From assembly GCA_023853785.1 (NCBI GenBank), contig JAJIRX010000779.1, positions 186,001-250,000 of the forward strand: a DNA stretch of 64,000 bases, in the 5' to 3' direction. Both the position numbers and the translations under genes were made by a program. Positions within the stretch are counted from its first letter, which is position 1, and each line of letters begins with the position of its first letter. Shown piece by piece: positions 24,177 through 35,274 of this stretch. The stretch comes from Psilocybe azurescens. Lineage: Eukaryota; Basidiomycota; Agaricomycetes; Agaricales; Agrocybaceae. Below the pieces are notes generated by a model. That model was not told the DNA's origin. It worked only from the letters and a program-made list of their open reading frames with translations, and searched no databases.

Positions 24177-24384
24177 GTCAAAAACTGTCCCAATGTTTTA
24201 TTATTTTGTAAATTCCATTACTTAATCAGTTTTTGTTAAAATCATGTGACCTTGGTGAGAAATATGTTAGTCACATGTTAAACTATAACATATAATATTT
24301 TCAGACTTTTACATAATTTATTTCCCAAGTTATTAAACAATTAGTGAGAAAGTGCCAAACATTGGGATGGTTTTTGAGCTACTG
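24177..24384 (-). repeat. Right terminal inverted repeat of the Tc1 element
   Basis: About 208 bp, inverted copy of 22788-22997, ending ...GAGCTACTG next to the TA duplication. The outer site has one difference from the left (GGGATGG for GGGACAG complement context), suggesting slight divergence of the two arms. Confidence 0.9.
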
Positions 24385-24678
24385 TATATAAGTTTGAAGT
24401 CATAATAGCAGTAGTACTGAACATATTAAATGTATATGATTTTGATAATATTATTTGATAAAGCAAAATACAAAACCACTAAGTAAATGATTAAAATTAT
24501 CATAACTTGGCTTTTTATTTGAAATTGCTAAAATATTGTCAGTTTAATTTACTCAATTTGAGACACACATTCTGCTTAATGCTGGTCTATTGCCTTCAGA
24601 AGTAATAAAACAGATTCATTGATAATAAAAAACTTAAAAATACCATCTCTAATATCATCCAATATATTTATAGATGTA
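24385..24678. other. 3' flank of NLR gene B
   Basis: AT-rich spacer between the Tc1 element and the end of NLR gene B; begins with the right TA target copy. No gene seen. Confidence 0.4.
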
Positions 24679-27600
24679 TCACTTTTCAATTTCAGTAATG
24701 TCTGGCTTTGAAGCTTGAATCAATTCAAGAACATTATGAATGTTTTTTAAACATTTAGACATTTTTGTTTGGTCTTGAATAGAATTAAAGACATCATAAG
24801 CAGATTGATATTTTAATTAGCTTCTTGATATTTTTCTTGTTCTTTGAAATTGTCACCAATACTATTCAAACAGTTTCCTATACCATGCCAATACTGATAT
24901 TTAACAAAAATGTTATAGGCCTCATTATGTTTTGCAGCTGCTTCTGGATATTTTTCTGTAATCTCAATGCATCACCATGACTATCTAGAGAAGCAGCTAA
25001 TCCTAGCTCATTCTTCAATTCTTTGAAAATAATGTATGCCTCAGCATGTTTCTGTTCTGCTTCATCATATTTTTCCAACATGCGTAAATCATCTCCAAGA
25101 CAATTTAAAGTTCCAGCCATTCCTTCTTTATTTTTTTTTTTGAAAAAATAGTTATATGCTTTTGTATGCATTTCTATTGCCTTTAAAAAATCCTTTTGAG
25201 ACCGCAAACTATTGCCTATGCCTCTGAGGCAATTAGCCATTCCATTTAAATCTTTTAATTCAGTGTAAATAGCCAGTGCTTCTGTCAGCTTTTCTATAGC
25301 TTCAGCATATTTATGCTGTGTGCGAATTAGCTCCAATAGCTTTTAAGCTATTAGCTACTTGTTTTGTTTTTCCTAATTTACTGTAAATGTCATATGCTGC
25401 TAAATGTTTTTCAATAGCTTCTGTATATTTGCTTTGCATTTTCATATTATGACCAATATTCTGAAGACACTCTGCCATTCCAAGCTCATTGGCAAGCTGC
25501 TGATATAGCTCATATCCATATTGACTTTTTGTTCTGCATCAGACCACAGATTTAAAGCCATCAATATATCTCGATGATGCACAACACATTTTGCAAGCAA
25601 TGTTAAAGAATTTAGTTTGCTGACTACATCTACCACAGTCTCTATTAAGTTTATCATATATTCATTTTTCTCAAACAAATATTCAGAGCACTGTAATGCA
25701 TCTTCTACACTTTTAGCTATTGGATGTGAAAGTAAAAACCATTCAACAACTTGTGTAATGTTTGGTATTCCAAAAGAATCAAGTCTTCTGACTTGTTTGT
25801 AACACATAAATTGATAAACCTGTAAATATGTTCAAGATCATTTTCAAATTGTTTTTCATCTATCAATTTTTTCCATTGATATAATGTCTGGTTGGTGACA
25901 ACATTGTCAATGAATTGTTTTGTTTTTTGTATGTCAAAGATGTTTGACACAAAACCTCTGTTGCATCATAAGGATCTTCAATGCGAGAGTCTAATATAAC
26001 TTTTTCAATTAAATTATCCCAGTGTGGAAGGCCTTCAGGTAAGAAAGCAATAATTTGAAGCAATATCAATGTAGCAGGATTGTCAACTATGGCCATTGAA
26101 TGAAGAGACACATCAATTGATATAGCAATGCTTGTTATTTTGTTTTTTTGCACTCCTGGTAATTTCAATAAGTTTGTTTTAGTCTTTGTCCATCTTTGCA
26201 AAAGCTTGCTAGGAGTGTATACACGAGGATCTGAATTTCCAAGTGTAGATAGTAAGGATATAGCCAATGGGATACAGTCTGTTTCAGTGAGTAATAGCTC
26301 AAGATCTCTATTCCACTCTATATCATCAGAAACAATGTGTTGGCCTTGTATATATAATTCTTTTGCAGCATCAAGTGACAGAGGCCCTAAACCACCAGGT
26401 GGTAGAATTAAATTCCATTCAAATCCAAAAGGTGGTTCATATCCTCTCATTGTGATGATTATTGAAACAGATTCAATAGACATAATAGTTTCAAGAGCAA
26501 GTTTAACTTGTGTAATAGACTTGCTTTCAAGCCAGAGTGTTTCAAAGTTATCAATCACAAGTAAAATTTTCCCAACATTAGAGAGTTGCTGCTGAAGTAC
26601 AACAAGACCATCATTTTCTTGACCTAGCATAGAGCCACCAAGAATGTGAATAATAGCCTGTGCCAGATCAAGACCAGTTTTCAAATATTCACATGGAACA
26701 AAATAGCAGTGATCAGAAAATGCAGCTTTAGACCTTTCATGGTGGAGAATAGCAAGGGACAGGCTAGTTTTACCAATTCCTCCATGGCCAAGAATAGCTA
26801 TCCGAGCAGATGAGGTGAGTGACTTGTCTATAATATGGTTTATGCCTTCAGAAACGAGGTCATCTCTTCCCACGAAATGAGCAGGTGGAGCAGGTGCAAT
26901 AGCAGAAATTTGTAAACTATATGTTGGGGTCAGTTCACTAATAACCTAAAATTAGCAAACAACATACTTGTTGACAGGCGTGGACATGGCATGCTTCTAA
27001 AACATTTCACATTAGAATGGTATTTTATCGAAGAAGAATTCAGTGACAATTACTTCAAGCATAGTCACGATCTTATCAAGACTTTCCTGTTGACGAGAAA
27101 GGTTTGCCTCTTGCCGAACCAGAATTTGCTGTTGATTTATTCCGAGCGCCACCTAATTTGGAAGTCCGAAACATAACCAAAAAGAATATGACAGCAAAAA
27201 GCCGCAGCTTACCTGGAACCTATCGGTGTATTGGTCGAGTAACTTATTACAGTCAGCGAGCTTCTGCCTGATGAGTTCTCCTCGCATTACTTGACGATGC
27301 GCTTTCTGCGAGGAGATTTCCTTGACGGTGGCAAGAACCTTCTGAAGATCACTGCGGTAAATTCAGACAAGTGACAGGAATGACAGACTGCAAGAGAAAC
27401 CCACCGTTCAAATTGTTCAATAAGAACCCGAATACCATTATCAGCATTATCACCGCAGTCCCTAGTACCTTCGTTGATAGTCCGAATCATTTCGTAGACA
27501 CGAAGCGCAACAGCACGCATATCTTCCCCGTTATTCTGCACGTTCTGTATCACGAGACAGTCAGACCAAAGTTTCAATGTACGGAGGGCAAAAGACTCAC

Positions 27601-27927
27601 ATCGACGATATTGAGAAGCTCGAGGCCAATTCCTGCTACGCCTTTTAACGCTGAAAACGGCGCCAATCCATCGCCCACGGAGGACAAAATCCTCAGTGCC
27701 AGCTTTGCCTGACTGAGATCCATACTGGTGGTGTTGGACGAATTCTCAAGCGCAGTCGTCAAACGGGCGATCGAGTGAGAGTCAACTGGTGCCAGGCCAG
27801 AGAGACTCGAAAGCACGAGAACATTCCCGATGTTCGGCGCGATACGGTTTGGGCGAAAGAGGTTGGCGATACTGCCAGCATTGGGCAGAGAACTTGCGGG
27901 GGTAGATGCTTTGGGCTTATCGGACAT
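24679..27927 (-). CDS. NLR-like protein B: helical N-domain, NB-ARC NTPase, TPR repeats
   Basis: Paralogue of NLR gene A in opposite orientation. Exon 1 (27601-27927) starts MSDKPKASTPASSLPNAGSI and contains NVLVLSSLSGLAPVDSHS and LSQAKLALRILSS, aligning with A. Three more small exons follow (EDMRAVALRVYEMIRTINE; KLLDQYTDRFQ; VALGINQQQILVRQEA). A phase-0 intron ending near 26950 leads into the AT-rich body: HFVGRDDLV, Walker A GHGGIGKTS, Walker B ILLVIDNFETLW, IITMRG, CIPLAISLLS, LPEGLPHWDN, then TPR units such as NCLRGIGNSLRSQKDFLKAI and CLGDDLRMLEKYDEAEQKHA. Stop TGA at 24679-24681 (ITEIEK). Frame changes at A/T runs near 25866, 25773, 25530, 25335, 24945 and 24810. The intron number and positions of the N-terminal part match gene A, so both descend from one chimeric ancestor. 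Expected role: sensor of non-self or damage linked to cell death (family-level inference). Confidence 0.78.
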
Positions 27928-30086
27928 TGTACTAGATATCTGGTAGGTTTGTTATCGATTGACAATGAGGACGAGTGGTGGTTGTGTTATGAGACGTGGG
28001 GGACCTAGGTTGTGAAGGGTTCGTCGCTGTCGAAGGCTGGGAAATCTGGCTATCTTTACGCATGTCAGCTGCGTGAACACTGACAGGCTGATGGTGCTCA
28101 CCTTGTTCGGTCCTCTATTATAATTCACCCTCGCCGCTGCCAGTGTTAAACGTGCCGACATTGTTACTCATCGTCCTGTGCCCATCCAGCGACCGTGAAA
28201 CCTATTAACCTCGTCCTTGCCATCAGAATACCGTCCTCCCCGGTTCAGCGTCTTGTCCCAGCAAGGCTTCATCTCTCACAAAAACCAAGATTTTGAGCCG
28301 GTAAGAGTGATGTGACTCCTGTAGGCTAATCCATTAATATAAATCAGTAACACACGAAAGCCTTGAATGAGACTAACCAATTTCCTAGAAGAAAGCATCC
28401 GAAAAGGGTGAAGTCACAAGTCATGCACCAAGCACGATTGTAACATGTTTTGAAAGCATTTGGCATCGTATCGGCATTGTTAGTTGGGAATGTGGCAAAC
28501 CATGAACAGCACAATTATAGAATTCGAAGGCAAATCCGAGTCGACCCAAGGGGTTGGTAGGTGGCGTAATTTGCAGTCGAATGAGATTAATCTACGACCA
28601 GATCTATGCACTTCCACTCGTCACACAAACAGCGAATGAACGCAAGGAAAGAGCATGTTTGTACCCCATATCCAAAACATTTCACGGATACAAGGAATAC
28701 GGACCAATCAAACGATGCAGAGAAGAGCCGGAGGGTCGACGCAAAGAAACCCAGGGTAGAGAAAGGCTGTCATTCAGCGAAGTGCCCCGTTCGACCATCG
28801 CAAGATTCCAGGACGCGTTCAGGTTCAGCGTCCAGACTTGAGTGACAAAACCCATTAAGAATTTCTCCAGCCTGTATCTTGCATGTGCGCAGTCTTCGCC
28901 ACAGACTTGCCGCTAGCGTGTCCATTCTTCTCCGAGAATCGTTTTCCCGGTCAAAACCAAGCTGAAGACCTTCTGTACGGATGCCTCTCAGGATAATGAC
29001 AACGCAACGCATACCTAAAGTGTTAGGTTCGTCTTGAGATGGCAAACGCTATAGAGAGGCAACCATAGAGAGGCGAGAGTTCAGCATGAATGTTAATAAC
29101 GCATGCAGAGTCGATGTGGACAAACCTGGCCATCAATTGTAAAGATGGGCTAAACCTATCACACAATTTGTTCTTCTTTTCATGTAAGGGTCCGCGGAGA
29201 GCGATAGAAGATGAGGAATTGAACCACATGCCATAAAAATTGCGGCTTGTCAGTGGAAGAGGCTGGTCGACGGCTGGTGGTATTTGGAATAGTTTTGATC
29301 TTCCGGAAGAGTGAAAATCTCATACCTCGTTCAAAGATTCAAGATGAATGTGAGACTAAGGGGGAAATTTTTTTACGATGTCTTCAGGTCTCGGATAAGC
29401 GTGTATTCGAGATGTGTTGGTGATGGATCGTGTGTGTCGATTTGTGCATCCAGAAGTTCAGTTTCGCTGCATCAAGCGGCAATATGGTCAAATCCAGTGG
29501 CTTCGAATACGCCCCCATTAGATCAATAATCATCGGATAATAAATAGATTTTATACACTCACCAAGTCCATAAGTCGACGACCTCGAGGATCATCAATGT
29601 TGATGTACTCGAGTATGTTATATTATACACACAATTGCCTGCGGTAAAGGATATGGTTGAGGTACCTTGGACCCTAAGCTGAAGCCTGTCCTATTACGTG
29701 CTTGCATTGTCCAGCCGAGGATACTGTCATGGGATAATGGTCAATAAACTCTATAGAAGATAGAGGGTTGAGAGCGTCGACACGTGGTGAAAAATCAGGA
29801 GTTATGTATCAGCGCCGTGACTTAACAGTAGAAGATATCTTGAAGGCGACATATTCAAGTGCTTCGTTAAAGTGAGGCACTGTGGGTCTAAGTGAGGTCC
29901 GTAGAGATTTTTGATGACCGTGGCCAAAGACCAATGGGTGATAATAAATGGGAAGTTAAAACGCTTTATCGCGCCATTTGTCAGGGACATATACAGATTC
30001 GCAAATAATGAGTATACTCAACAGCCAACCAATAAAAAGTCATCCAAGCTTCTCTAGTTCTAGATGCGTATAAAAACCAATTCTGA
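27928..30086. other. NLR gene B upstream region, no clear gene
   Basis: Composition returns to normal here. The first 250 bases should hold the NLR gene B promoter. Minus-strand ORFs at 28770-29045 (RTEGLQLGFDRENDSRRRMD) and 29023-29229 can be joined by a plausible intron and might be a gene fragment, but no domain is recognised. No transposon ends or RNA genes seen. Confidence 0.3.
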
Positions 30087-30600
30087 CTATAGCAAGAGCC
30101 TGTTAAAGTGGAAAGTGCCTTCGGCCACGATGAGAGTCAAATGAGAGTAGGGGGTTTGGACTAGATCGTCTGGAAAAAGCAGTGCGTTGATTTACCAGAC
30201 CCTCAATTGCAAGTAAATGGCGATGAATACATGAGATATACGATGGAGTAGTGACAGGAAACAAGAACGCTTACCATGGTTGTATTTTGGCGCGAGTTGA
30301 ATATCGCCAAAGACGCGTATGGTTATTTTTGGATTCCGCTCGAAAACCAGATCGCGACTGACTTGTCTGTTTTCCATGTACAACCACGACTGGGCTCTAG
30401 CTGGCTCTTCATCGACTGCATGCCAGGCTCCAACCCCATCGTCGCCAATCTTTCCCACCCAACTTCTCGAACAAATACACAACAAATACAGGTCGACCGA
30501 GACTGCATAGAGATTAAGAACATGGTCGTCCGTTGTGGTTGCTTTAGGTTGAAAGGTGCTCCGAACTGTTATCGATCACAGCGGTTCAATGAATGTGGAG
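30087..30600 (-). CDS. Unrecognised protein, C-terminal exons
   Basis: Two exons that splice well: one includes TTTDDHVLNLYAVSVDLYLL and SRDLVFERNPKITIRVFGDI and ends ...APKYNH; the other (after an intron of about 110 nt beginning GTAAGCG) reads DDLVQTPYSHLTLIVAEGTF and HFNRLLL-stop at 30087-30089. The alternating hydrophobic pattern suggests beta strands. I do not recognise the family. Upstream exons, and therefore the start, could not be found; the high limit given is only where readable sequence fades. It could be a gene remnant. Confidence 0.3.
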
Positions 30601-31879
30601 AACTTTAAACTGACAGTAACTACGGTGGTTCTCTTATCACACAACGAAATGACCCGACCAAATCGAGTTGCACTGTTTGAACTTCTGGCCTCTTACAAGC
30701 TACCTTTGAATCTGGCACCCAATACGAAAACCTTCAAGTTCGTATTCTATGCTTCTCCAAATCGCCTGGCAGTGCGCTCTGGTCGATGCACCCTACTACC
30801 TGAACCGGCGCCCGAATGGTGACCTAGGCTGTTATCTCGATCAGCAACTCGAGAAGGTTCTTTCTGGACTTCGGTCGGACTATGATATGTCAAAGTACTT
30901 TCCTGCGGATCTCGGAATGGAATCAGACTGATGCAAAATGAAATTGTACATCTTTCTGTGGATGGCATTAACTGAATGGATTCTAGATATTCTCTGTCGC
31001 TGGAAACGCTCCGGAATCCTGCTCAATCTACCTCCACGCGACCTAACTATATAAGCTAAACAACTGGATGGGACGCCTGCTTATCTTTAACCATGTAAGC
31101 GTCGATCACCCAGTAGAGATCTCTGTTATATCGTTTCGAAAATGACATTTGCCACAAAATTACTCTGACAAGAAGTCTGATCTCAGGGCGATTGCATAAA
31201 CTTAGAACTAGCGCCAAACCTCGATGTGATGCCTCTAAGACACCTTCAACACTCCTATGAAGTTTCCGCACAAATCAACTCCCCGTGAACAGCGCGTCAC
31301 AGGTATCGGTTTCCTCCAGAATAATACGACTTTTACTTCAAAATCTTAAAATGATGCAGTCGCCCCTTTACAAACTGAATTTATATCAAATGCTCCTGGC
31401 AAGATCTACATACGATAACAGCCAAGATGACCTTCCTTGCTCCCAAGCTGATCCACCTTTATTAGAAGGTCAAGGCGAGGCATAATTGAAGCCTACATGC
31501 CGCCGACGATGTAGCTCCCCTCAACCTTTTGTGTTCCCCTGCGGTACGTCGTGCCTTGGAAACTGTCAGTTAAAAACTGATGTGCGCAGGAGTTGCGTAC
31601 CTATAACAGGTGTGATGTCCGTTTGCCATGTTATTGATCTTTCAACACTGCTTTCATTAACGCCCATTACAATCATTTCGAGCCTGTAGTAACTGATGTA
31701 CATAAATCGTTCAACCATTCCGCGTGTATTTGCATGTAGTACCCTTAGAAGATAAAATACCAATTAAATCCCATAGAAAAATGCATAATTAATAGAATGT
31801 TCTGATATATTCCTCGCCTCGCTCCATCCATCCAATCGTCGCCGTGCAAGTGTTCATCGAAGGTTGAACAGCCAGTAGG
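30601..31879. other. Spacer with unrecognised ORFs
   Basis: A plus-strand reading around 30740-30931 (ALVDAPYYLNRRPNGDLGCY, LEKVLSGLRSDYDMSKYF) looks protein-like but has no identifiable family, start or splice context. The rest shows nothing I can support. Confidence 0.25.
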
Positions 31880-32766
31880 TCATGACTTCCCACTTCGAAA
31901 CAGGTTTCGCATCATTTTGAAAGGCGCCATCATATCCATTTCTCGGGATGTAGCAGCCCTTCGGAGAGCTTGAACCATAGATAACACTACGGCGTCTACG
32001 TTCTCGCCAGACTTGGCCGATGTCTCGAAGAAAGCTTCGCATCCAAGCTCTTTAGCTAGAGCGAGACCTTCCTCTGCAGTGACTTGCCGCGATGATTTTA
32101 GATCGGATTTTGTTCCCGCCAGAATGAGGATGAGATTGGGATCTTGTCTTGCGTTCAGAGGTATTTGTCGGCACATCCTTGAGACATCCTGGAAGGACGA
32201 TCTGGAGGATATTGAGTATAGAAGGATATAGCCGTGGCAGGAACTAGGGACAAGTGTAATCAATATAATAAAGGAGTCTGACTATGGTGAGACTAACGGC
32301 ATTTCGTCTTCCATGTCCCTGTAATCCGCTGCGAGGTATCAGTTATCGAGTCCACATCGTTCGAAGAATACCTCACTTTGAGCCACCCATGTATCGGATA
32401 AGGATACCATGCAAGAATTACTGTCATCCAGGTAGCATTCTTTGATATGGGCTACATTAAAAATAACACCGTCGGATTTGTAGTATTCCTGGTGTGATAA
32501 ATAGATGCGGGTTGAGTACGGCGCCAGCATCGAGAGAGCGGCATCCCTCTCACCTCTAGGTCGACCGAAAGTTCCTTCATTCAGAGAAAATCCAGATATT
32601 GTATTAAATGAGGGGGCTCACCAAAGGAGTCGTCGGAGAACTGAGAGTACAGAGCATCCGCCCGTAAGCATATTATCTCCACAAACGGAAAACAAAGGCG
32701 TTACAAACTCGATGAGCGAAAGAGGTCTTTCCAACTTCCTGATCTCCAATTAGCAATATATGCCAT
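31880..32766 (-). CDS. Divergent Ras-like small GTPase
   Basis: Ras-superfamily GTPase with atypical signatures. G1 P-loop GDQEVGKTS lies just after the start, G4 reads TKSD (ILILAGTKSDLKSSRQVTAE), G5 reads ETSAKSGENVD, and the last helices follow (VLSMVQALRRA). The G2/G3 part is spread over tiny exons around 32290-32660. The segment at the G3 position reads SDTWVAQ, so the invariant glycine of DxxG (usually DTAGQ) is not seen. The protein ends MMRNLFRSGKS-stop without a CaaX or cysteine prenylation signal. The ATG at 32766 reaches the P-loop frame only if one base is restored (MAYILLIGDQ); otherwise the frame is open upstream. Placement in Ras rather than Rab/Rho rests on ETSAK and the overall strand pattern. 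A degenerate copy is possible. Confidence 0.62.
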
Positions 32767-32775
32767 TTTTGCGTC

Positions 32776-33564
32776 CTACCGGGCCATAATGAGGGGCAGG
32801 ACATCATACTTAGCACAGAGGGTCTCGAACGTAGGGTCTAGAAGAGTTGGGGAGAGAAAGGTTATTTCGTGATCCCGACACTTCACTTACATAGCCTGAT
32901 TTTACCCATCGAGACGTCATTGACGGTGAACGTTAACAGATGAGGCATGCTTTCGAACAAGCTCGAAACTAATTTGGCACGAAAGAGGCTCAAAAGAAGG
33001 CCCAGGACAGTGGAACCCTTAGAGGGAACTGACATTCTTCTAGTGTCGCCCAAAGTATCGGACCAAGTCGTGAGACCAATCATGCTTCCTAGTGTGCAAA
33101 GCTCCGTTATCGGAATGATTACACTGGGATCAGAGTCCTGTGACCTCGAAAGAAATGTCATTCCGGTCAGAATGTACTGATTTGAACTGTCGAGGACACG
33201 CCCATCAAATAGACAGGTGGTGATGAGTGGCCAAAAGGGATCCATAATACCCATACCTGCCCATAGGGTGGGTATGCCAAGACAGCGCCCTGCAGGTAAG
33301 TAGGCAGAGAGACTCGCTTTGTGATATGTAGCGTCGGGTTTGATGAGGATGAGAGGGCGATGATCCAACGTCCATCTAGGAGATGGTAGTCCATCAAGCT
33401 GAGAAACCTATTTGGCAACGAACCGTGTTTGTTTTGGGCTTTTATCCGCTTATACAGCAACCCGAGGCCGCTGTTGGGTTTATTTTCTACTACATCGAGC
33501 AACTGATATATTCGACGGCGTCTACAACCCACGGAGCGCTGAAATACGTCGAGATTTTCTCCAG
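32776..33564 (-). CDS. Unrecognised gene ending 9 bp before the Ras-like start
   Basis: A minus-strand reading with protein-like character: NSGLGLLYKRIKAQNKHGSL, DGRWIIALSSSSNPTLHITK, then (other frame) SRSQDSDPSVIIPITELCTL and HLLTFTVNDVSMGKIRLC. A clean intron (GTAAGTGAAG...TTCTAG, about 32839-32890) leads to a final exon reading DPTFETLCAKYDVLPLIMAR-stop at 32776-32778. I do not recognise the family. At least one frame change must be invoked and the start is unknown; divergent transcription from phosphopantothenate-cysteine ligase (start 33629) is likely. Confidence 0.4.
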
Positions 33565-33628
33565 AAGCACAACACTATAGCTTGCGATCATCAATCAATT
33601 ATCATACGTCGCCGATTATCACCCAAAG

Positions 33629-35003
33629 ATGTATACAGAACCCACGACTTTTTCCGCTGAACAATATTTTGCGACCCAATTACCACCTCCCGCATTGCAG
33701 CATGACGTGGAGAGCGTCCGAGAATTCGTAGCACGGCAGCAGAAGGAAGGAAGAGCGGTCGTCCTCGTAACTGTGAGTGTTGATCCCTTTACATTGAATC
33801 TTTTGATTTTGCTCAATCCAATCTACCTCTTTTTCTAGAGCGGAGGTACAACTGTTCCGCTAGAGCTCAATGTGTGAGCACACTTAAGCTGTAACGAGTT
33901 ATACGATCTTCAAGAGCTTATCAGTTCGCTTGTCTAGCGTTCGATTCCTTGACAACTTCAGTGCCGGTTTGTGACCCAACCGTTTCCTCCCTCATATGTT
34001 CATAATCTTATCTATGATCCACAGGTACCCGAGGTGCAACCTCTGCAGAGTACTTCCTCAAAGCAGGATATGCAGTCATCTTTATGCACAGGCAGTTTAG
34101 TCTGCAGCCGTTCAGCAGACATTACTCTCATTCCACGAACCCTTTCCTCGACTTCCTGGACATCGACTCCCCCGAATCGCAAGGCGCTACACCGCGTATA
34201 TCAGTCACTCCAAACAAGCGCGAAGATCTACTCCAAGTACTGACTGTTTACAAAGAGGTTCATGCTCGGGGCACGCTCCACACCCTAACTTTCGTAACCG
34301 TCAACGATTACCTCTGGCTCTTACGCGCCGTCAGCCAGGAGATGTCCGTGCTCAAGAGAAGGGCCATGTTCTACCTCGCAGCTGCTGTTAGCGACTTTTT
34401 CTTGCCCCGGCAAAAATGGCAAGCTACCTCGTTTCATCATTCGCGGTGTAACTCATAACTAAGCCCTCATTGTAGTCGGAGCACAAGATCCAGTCAGGCA
34501 AGGGCAGCCTGCATATCGAGATGGACCAAGTGCCCAAGATTCTGAAGCCTCTGGTCGACGAATGGACACCAGGCGGATTCATCGTCTCATTCAAGGTTCG
34601 ATCCAATTATTACTTACTCTGTGATACATATTACTTTGAACAAGTTAATGACCTTTCCTTTCTATGTTCAGCTGGAAACCGATCAGAATCTTTTGCTGCC
34701 TAAAGCCCGACAAGCGATTGAACGGTATGGTCACCAAGTAGTCATCGGCAATGAACTCCATCGGCGTAAATTCGAAGTCGTGTTTGTCTCCAAAAGCCCT
34801 TGCCGGCTCTTCCACCAGGGATCGAGCAGACCGACGAAGCCATCTTGCAAGCCGTCGACCCAACAAACTCGTTTTCAGAATACTGGCTGCGAATAGATGT
34901 CCCAGAACATCCCGCGCCCGGCTTCCTGGTAAAAGAGATCGAGGAGGATATTGTTGACGAGTTGGTGAAGAGGCATGCAGAGTGGATCGCGAACACTCCG
35001 TAA
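33629..35003 (+). CDS. CAB2: Phosphopantothenate--cysteine ligase
   Basis: Second step of coenzyme A synthesis from 4'-phosphopantothenate: joins cysteine to give phosphopantothenoylcysteine. Recognisable blocks: VVLVTSGGTTVPLELN and VRFLDNFSAGTRGATSAEYF (nucleotide/phosphopantothenate binding, with the GGT and NFSxGxRG signatures), GYAVIFMHRQFSLQPFSRHY, AMFYLAAAVSDFFLPR (conserved AAAVSD), EHKIQSGKGSLHIEMDQVPK, LETDQNLLLPKARQAIERYG, VIGNELHRRKFEVVFVSK and a C-terminal VKEIEEDIVDELVKRHAEW. First intron 33773-33838. The intron at 34419-34475 has a GC donor (GCAAGC) with a TAG acceptor. One base appears missing in the A5 run at 34412-34416 and one near 34795 (before PLPALPPGIEQTDEAI). Stop TAA 35001-35003. 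Confidence 0.88.
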
Positions 35004-35274
35004 AGCCAATGCTAAAACTAAAGAAAGAAAACGAAATTGCGGAGGAATCTCATAGATCTATACATACCATCTTGGAATAAGTTAAATATCCTTTATAGCA
35101 TTTCATTCGCGTGTGATATCAGCTGAATATCGGGAAATTTCCAAGTGCAACTCATTCTAAACAACAGGTCAAACTTGAATATGATGTGTGTTGGATGGAT
35201 AGCTGGACAACAAAGCAAAGCAACGCGTCCTTGAGCGCAAACTCAGGTATCGGAAACAAAATAATAATAATCTG

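Larger units (their letters stand above)
22788..24384 (-). mobile_element. Tc1/mariner DNA transposon, complete ends
   Basis: A 1,597-bp element flanked by TA on both sides (22786-22787 and 24385-24386). Both termini start CAGTAGCTCAAAAAC, and terminal inverted repeats of about 210 bp match with few differences. It carries one transposase gene on the minus strand. It sits between the two convergent NLR genes. The family is given by the TA duplication, CAGT-type ends and the DD34E transposase. Confidence 0.93.

Noticed and set aside
19203..27927. CRISPR-like or phage-type defence island
   Set aside because: The locus is eukaryotic, with spliceosomal introns; the repeats are TPR codons and transposon ends, not spaced arrays.
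32883..33368. 161-codon open frame read as a stand-alone protein
   Set aside because: It lacks an ATG at its start; better treated as part of the unrecognised multi-exon gene ending at 32776.
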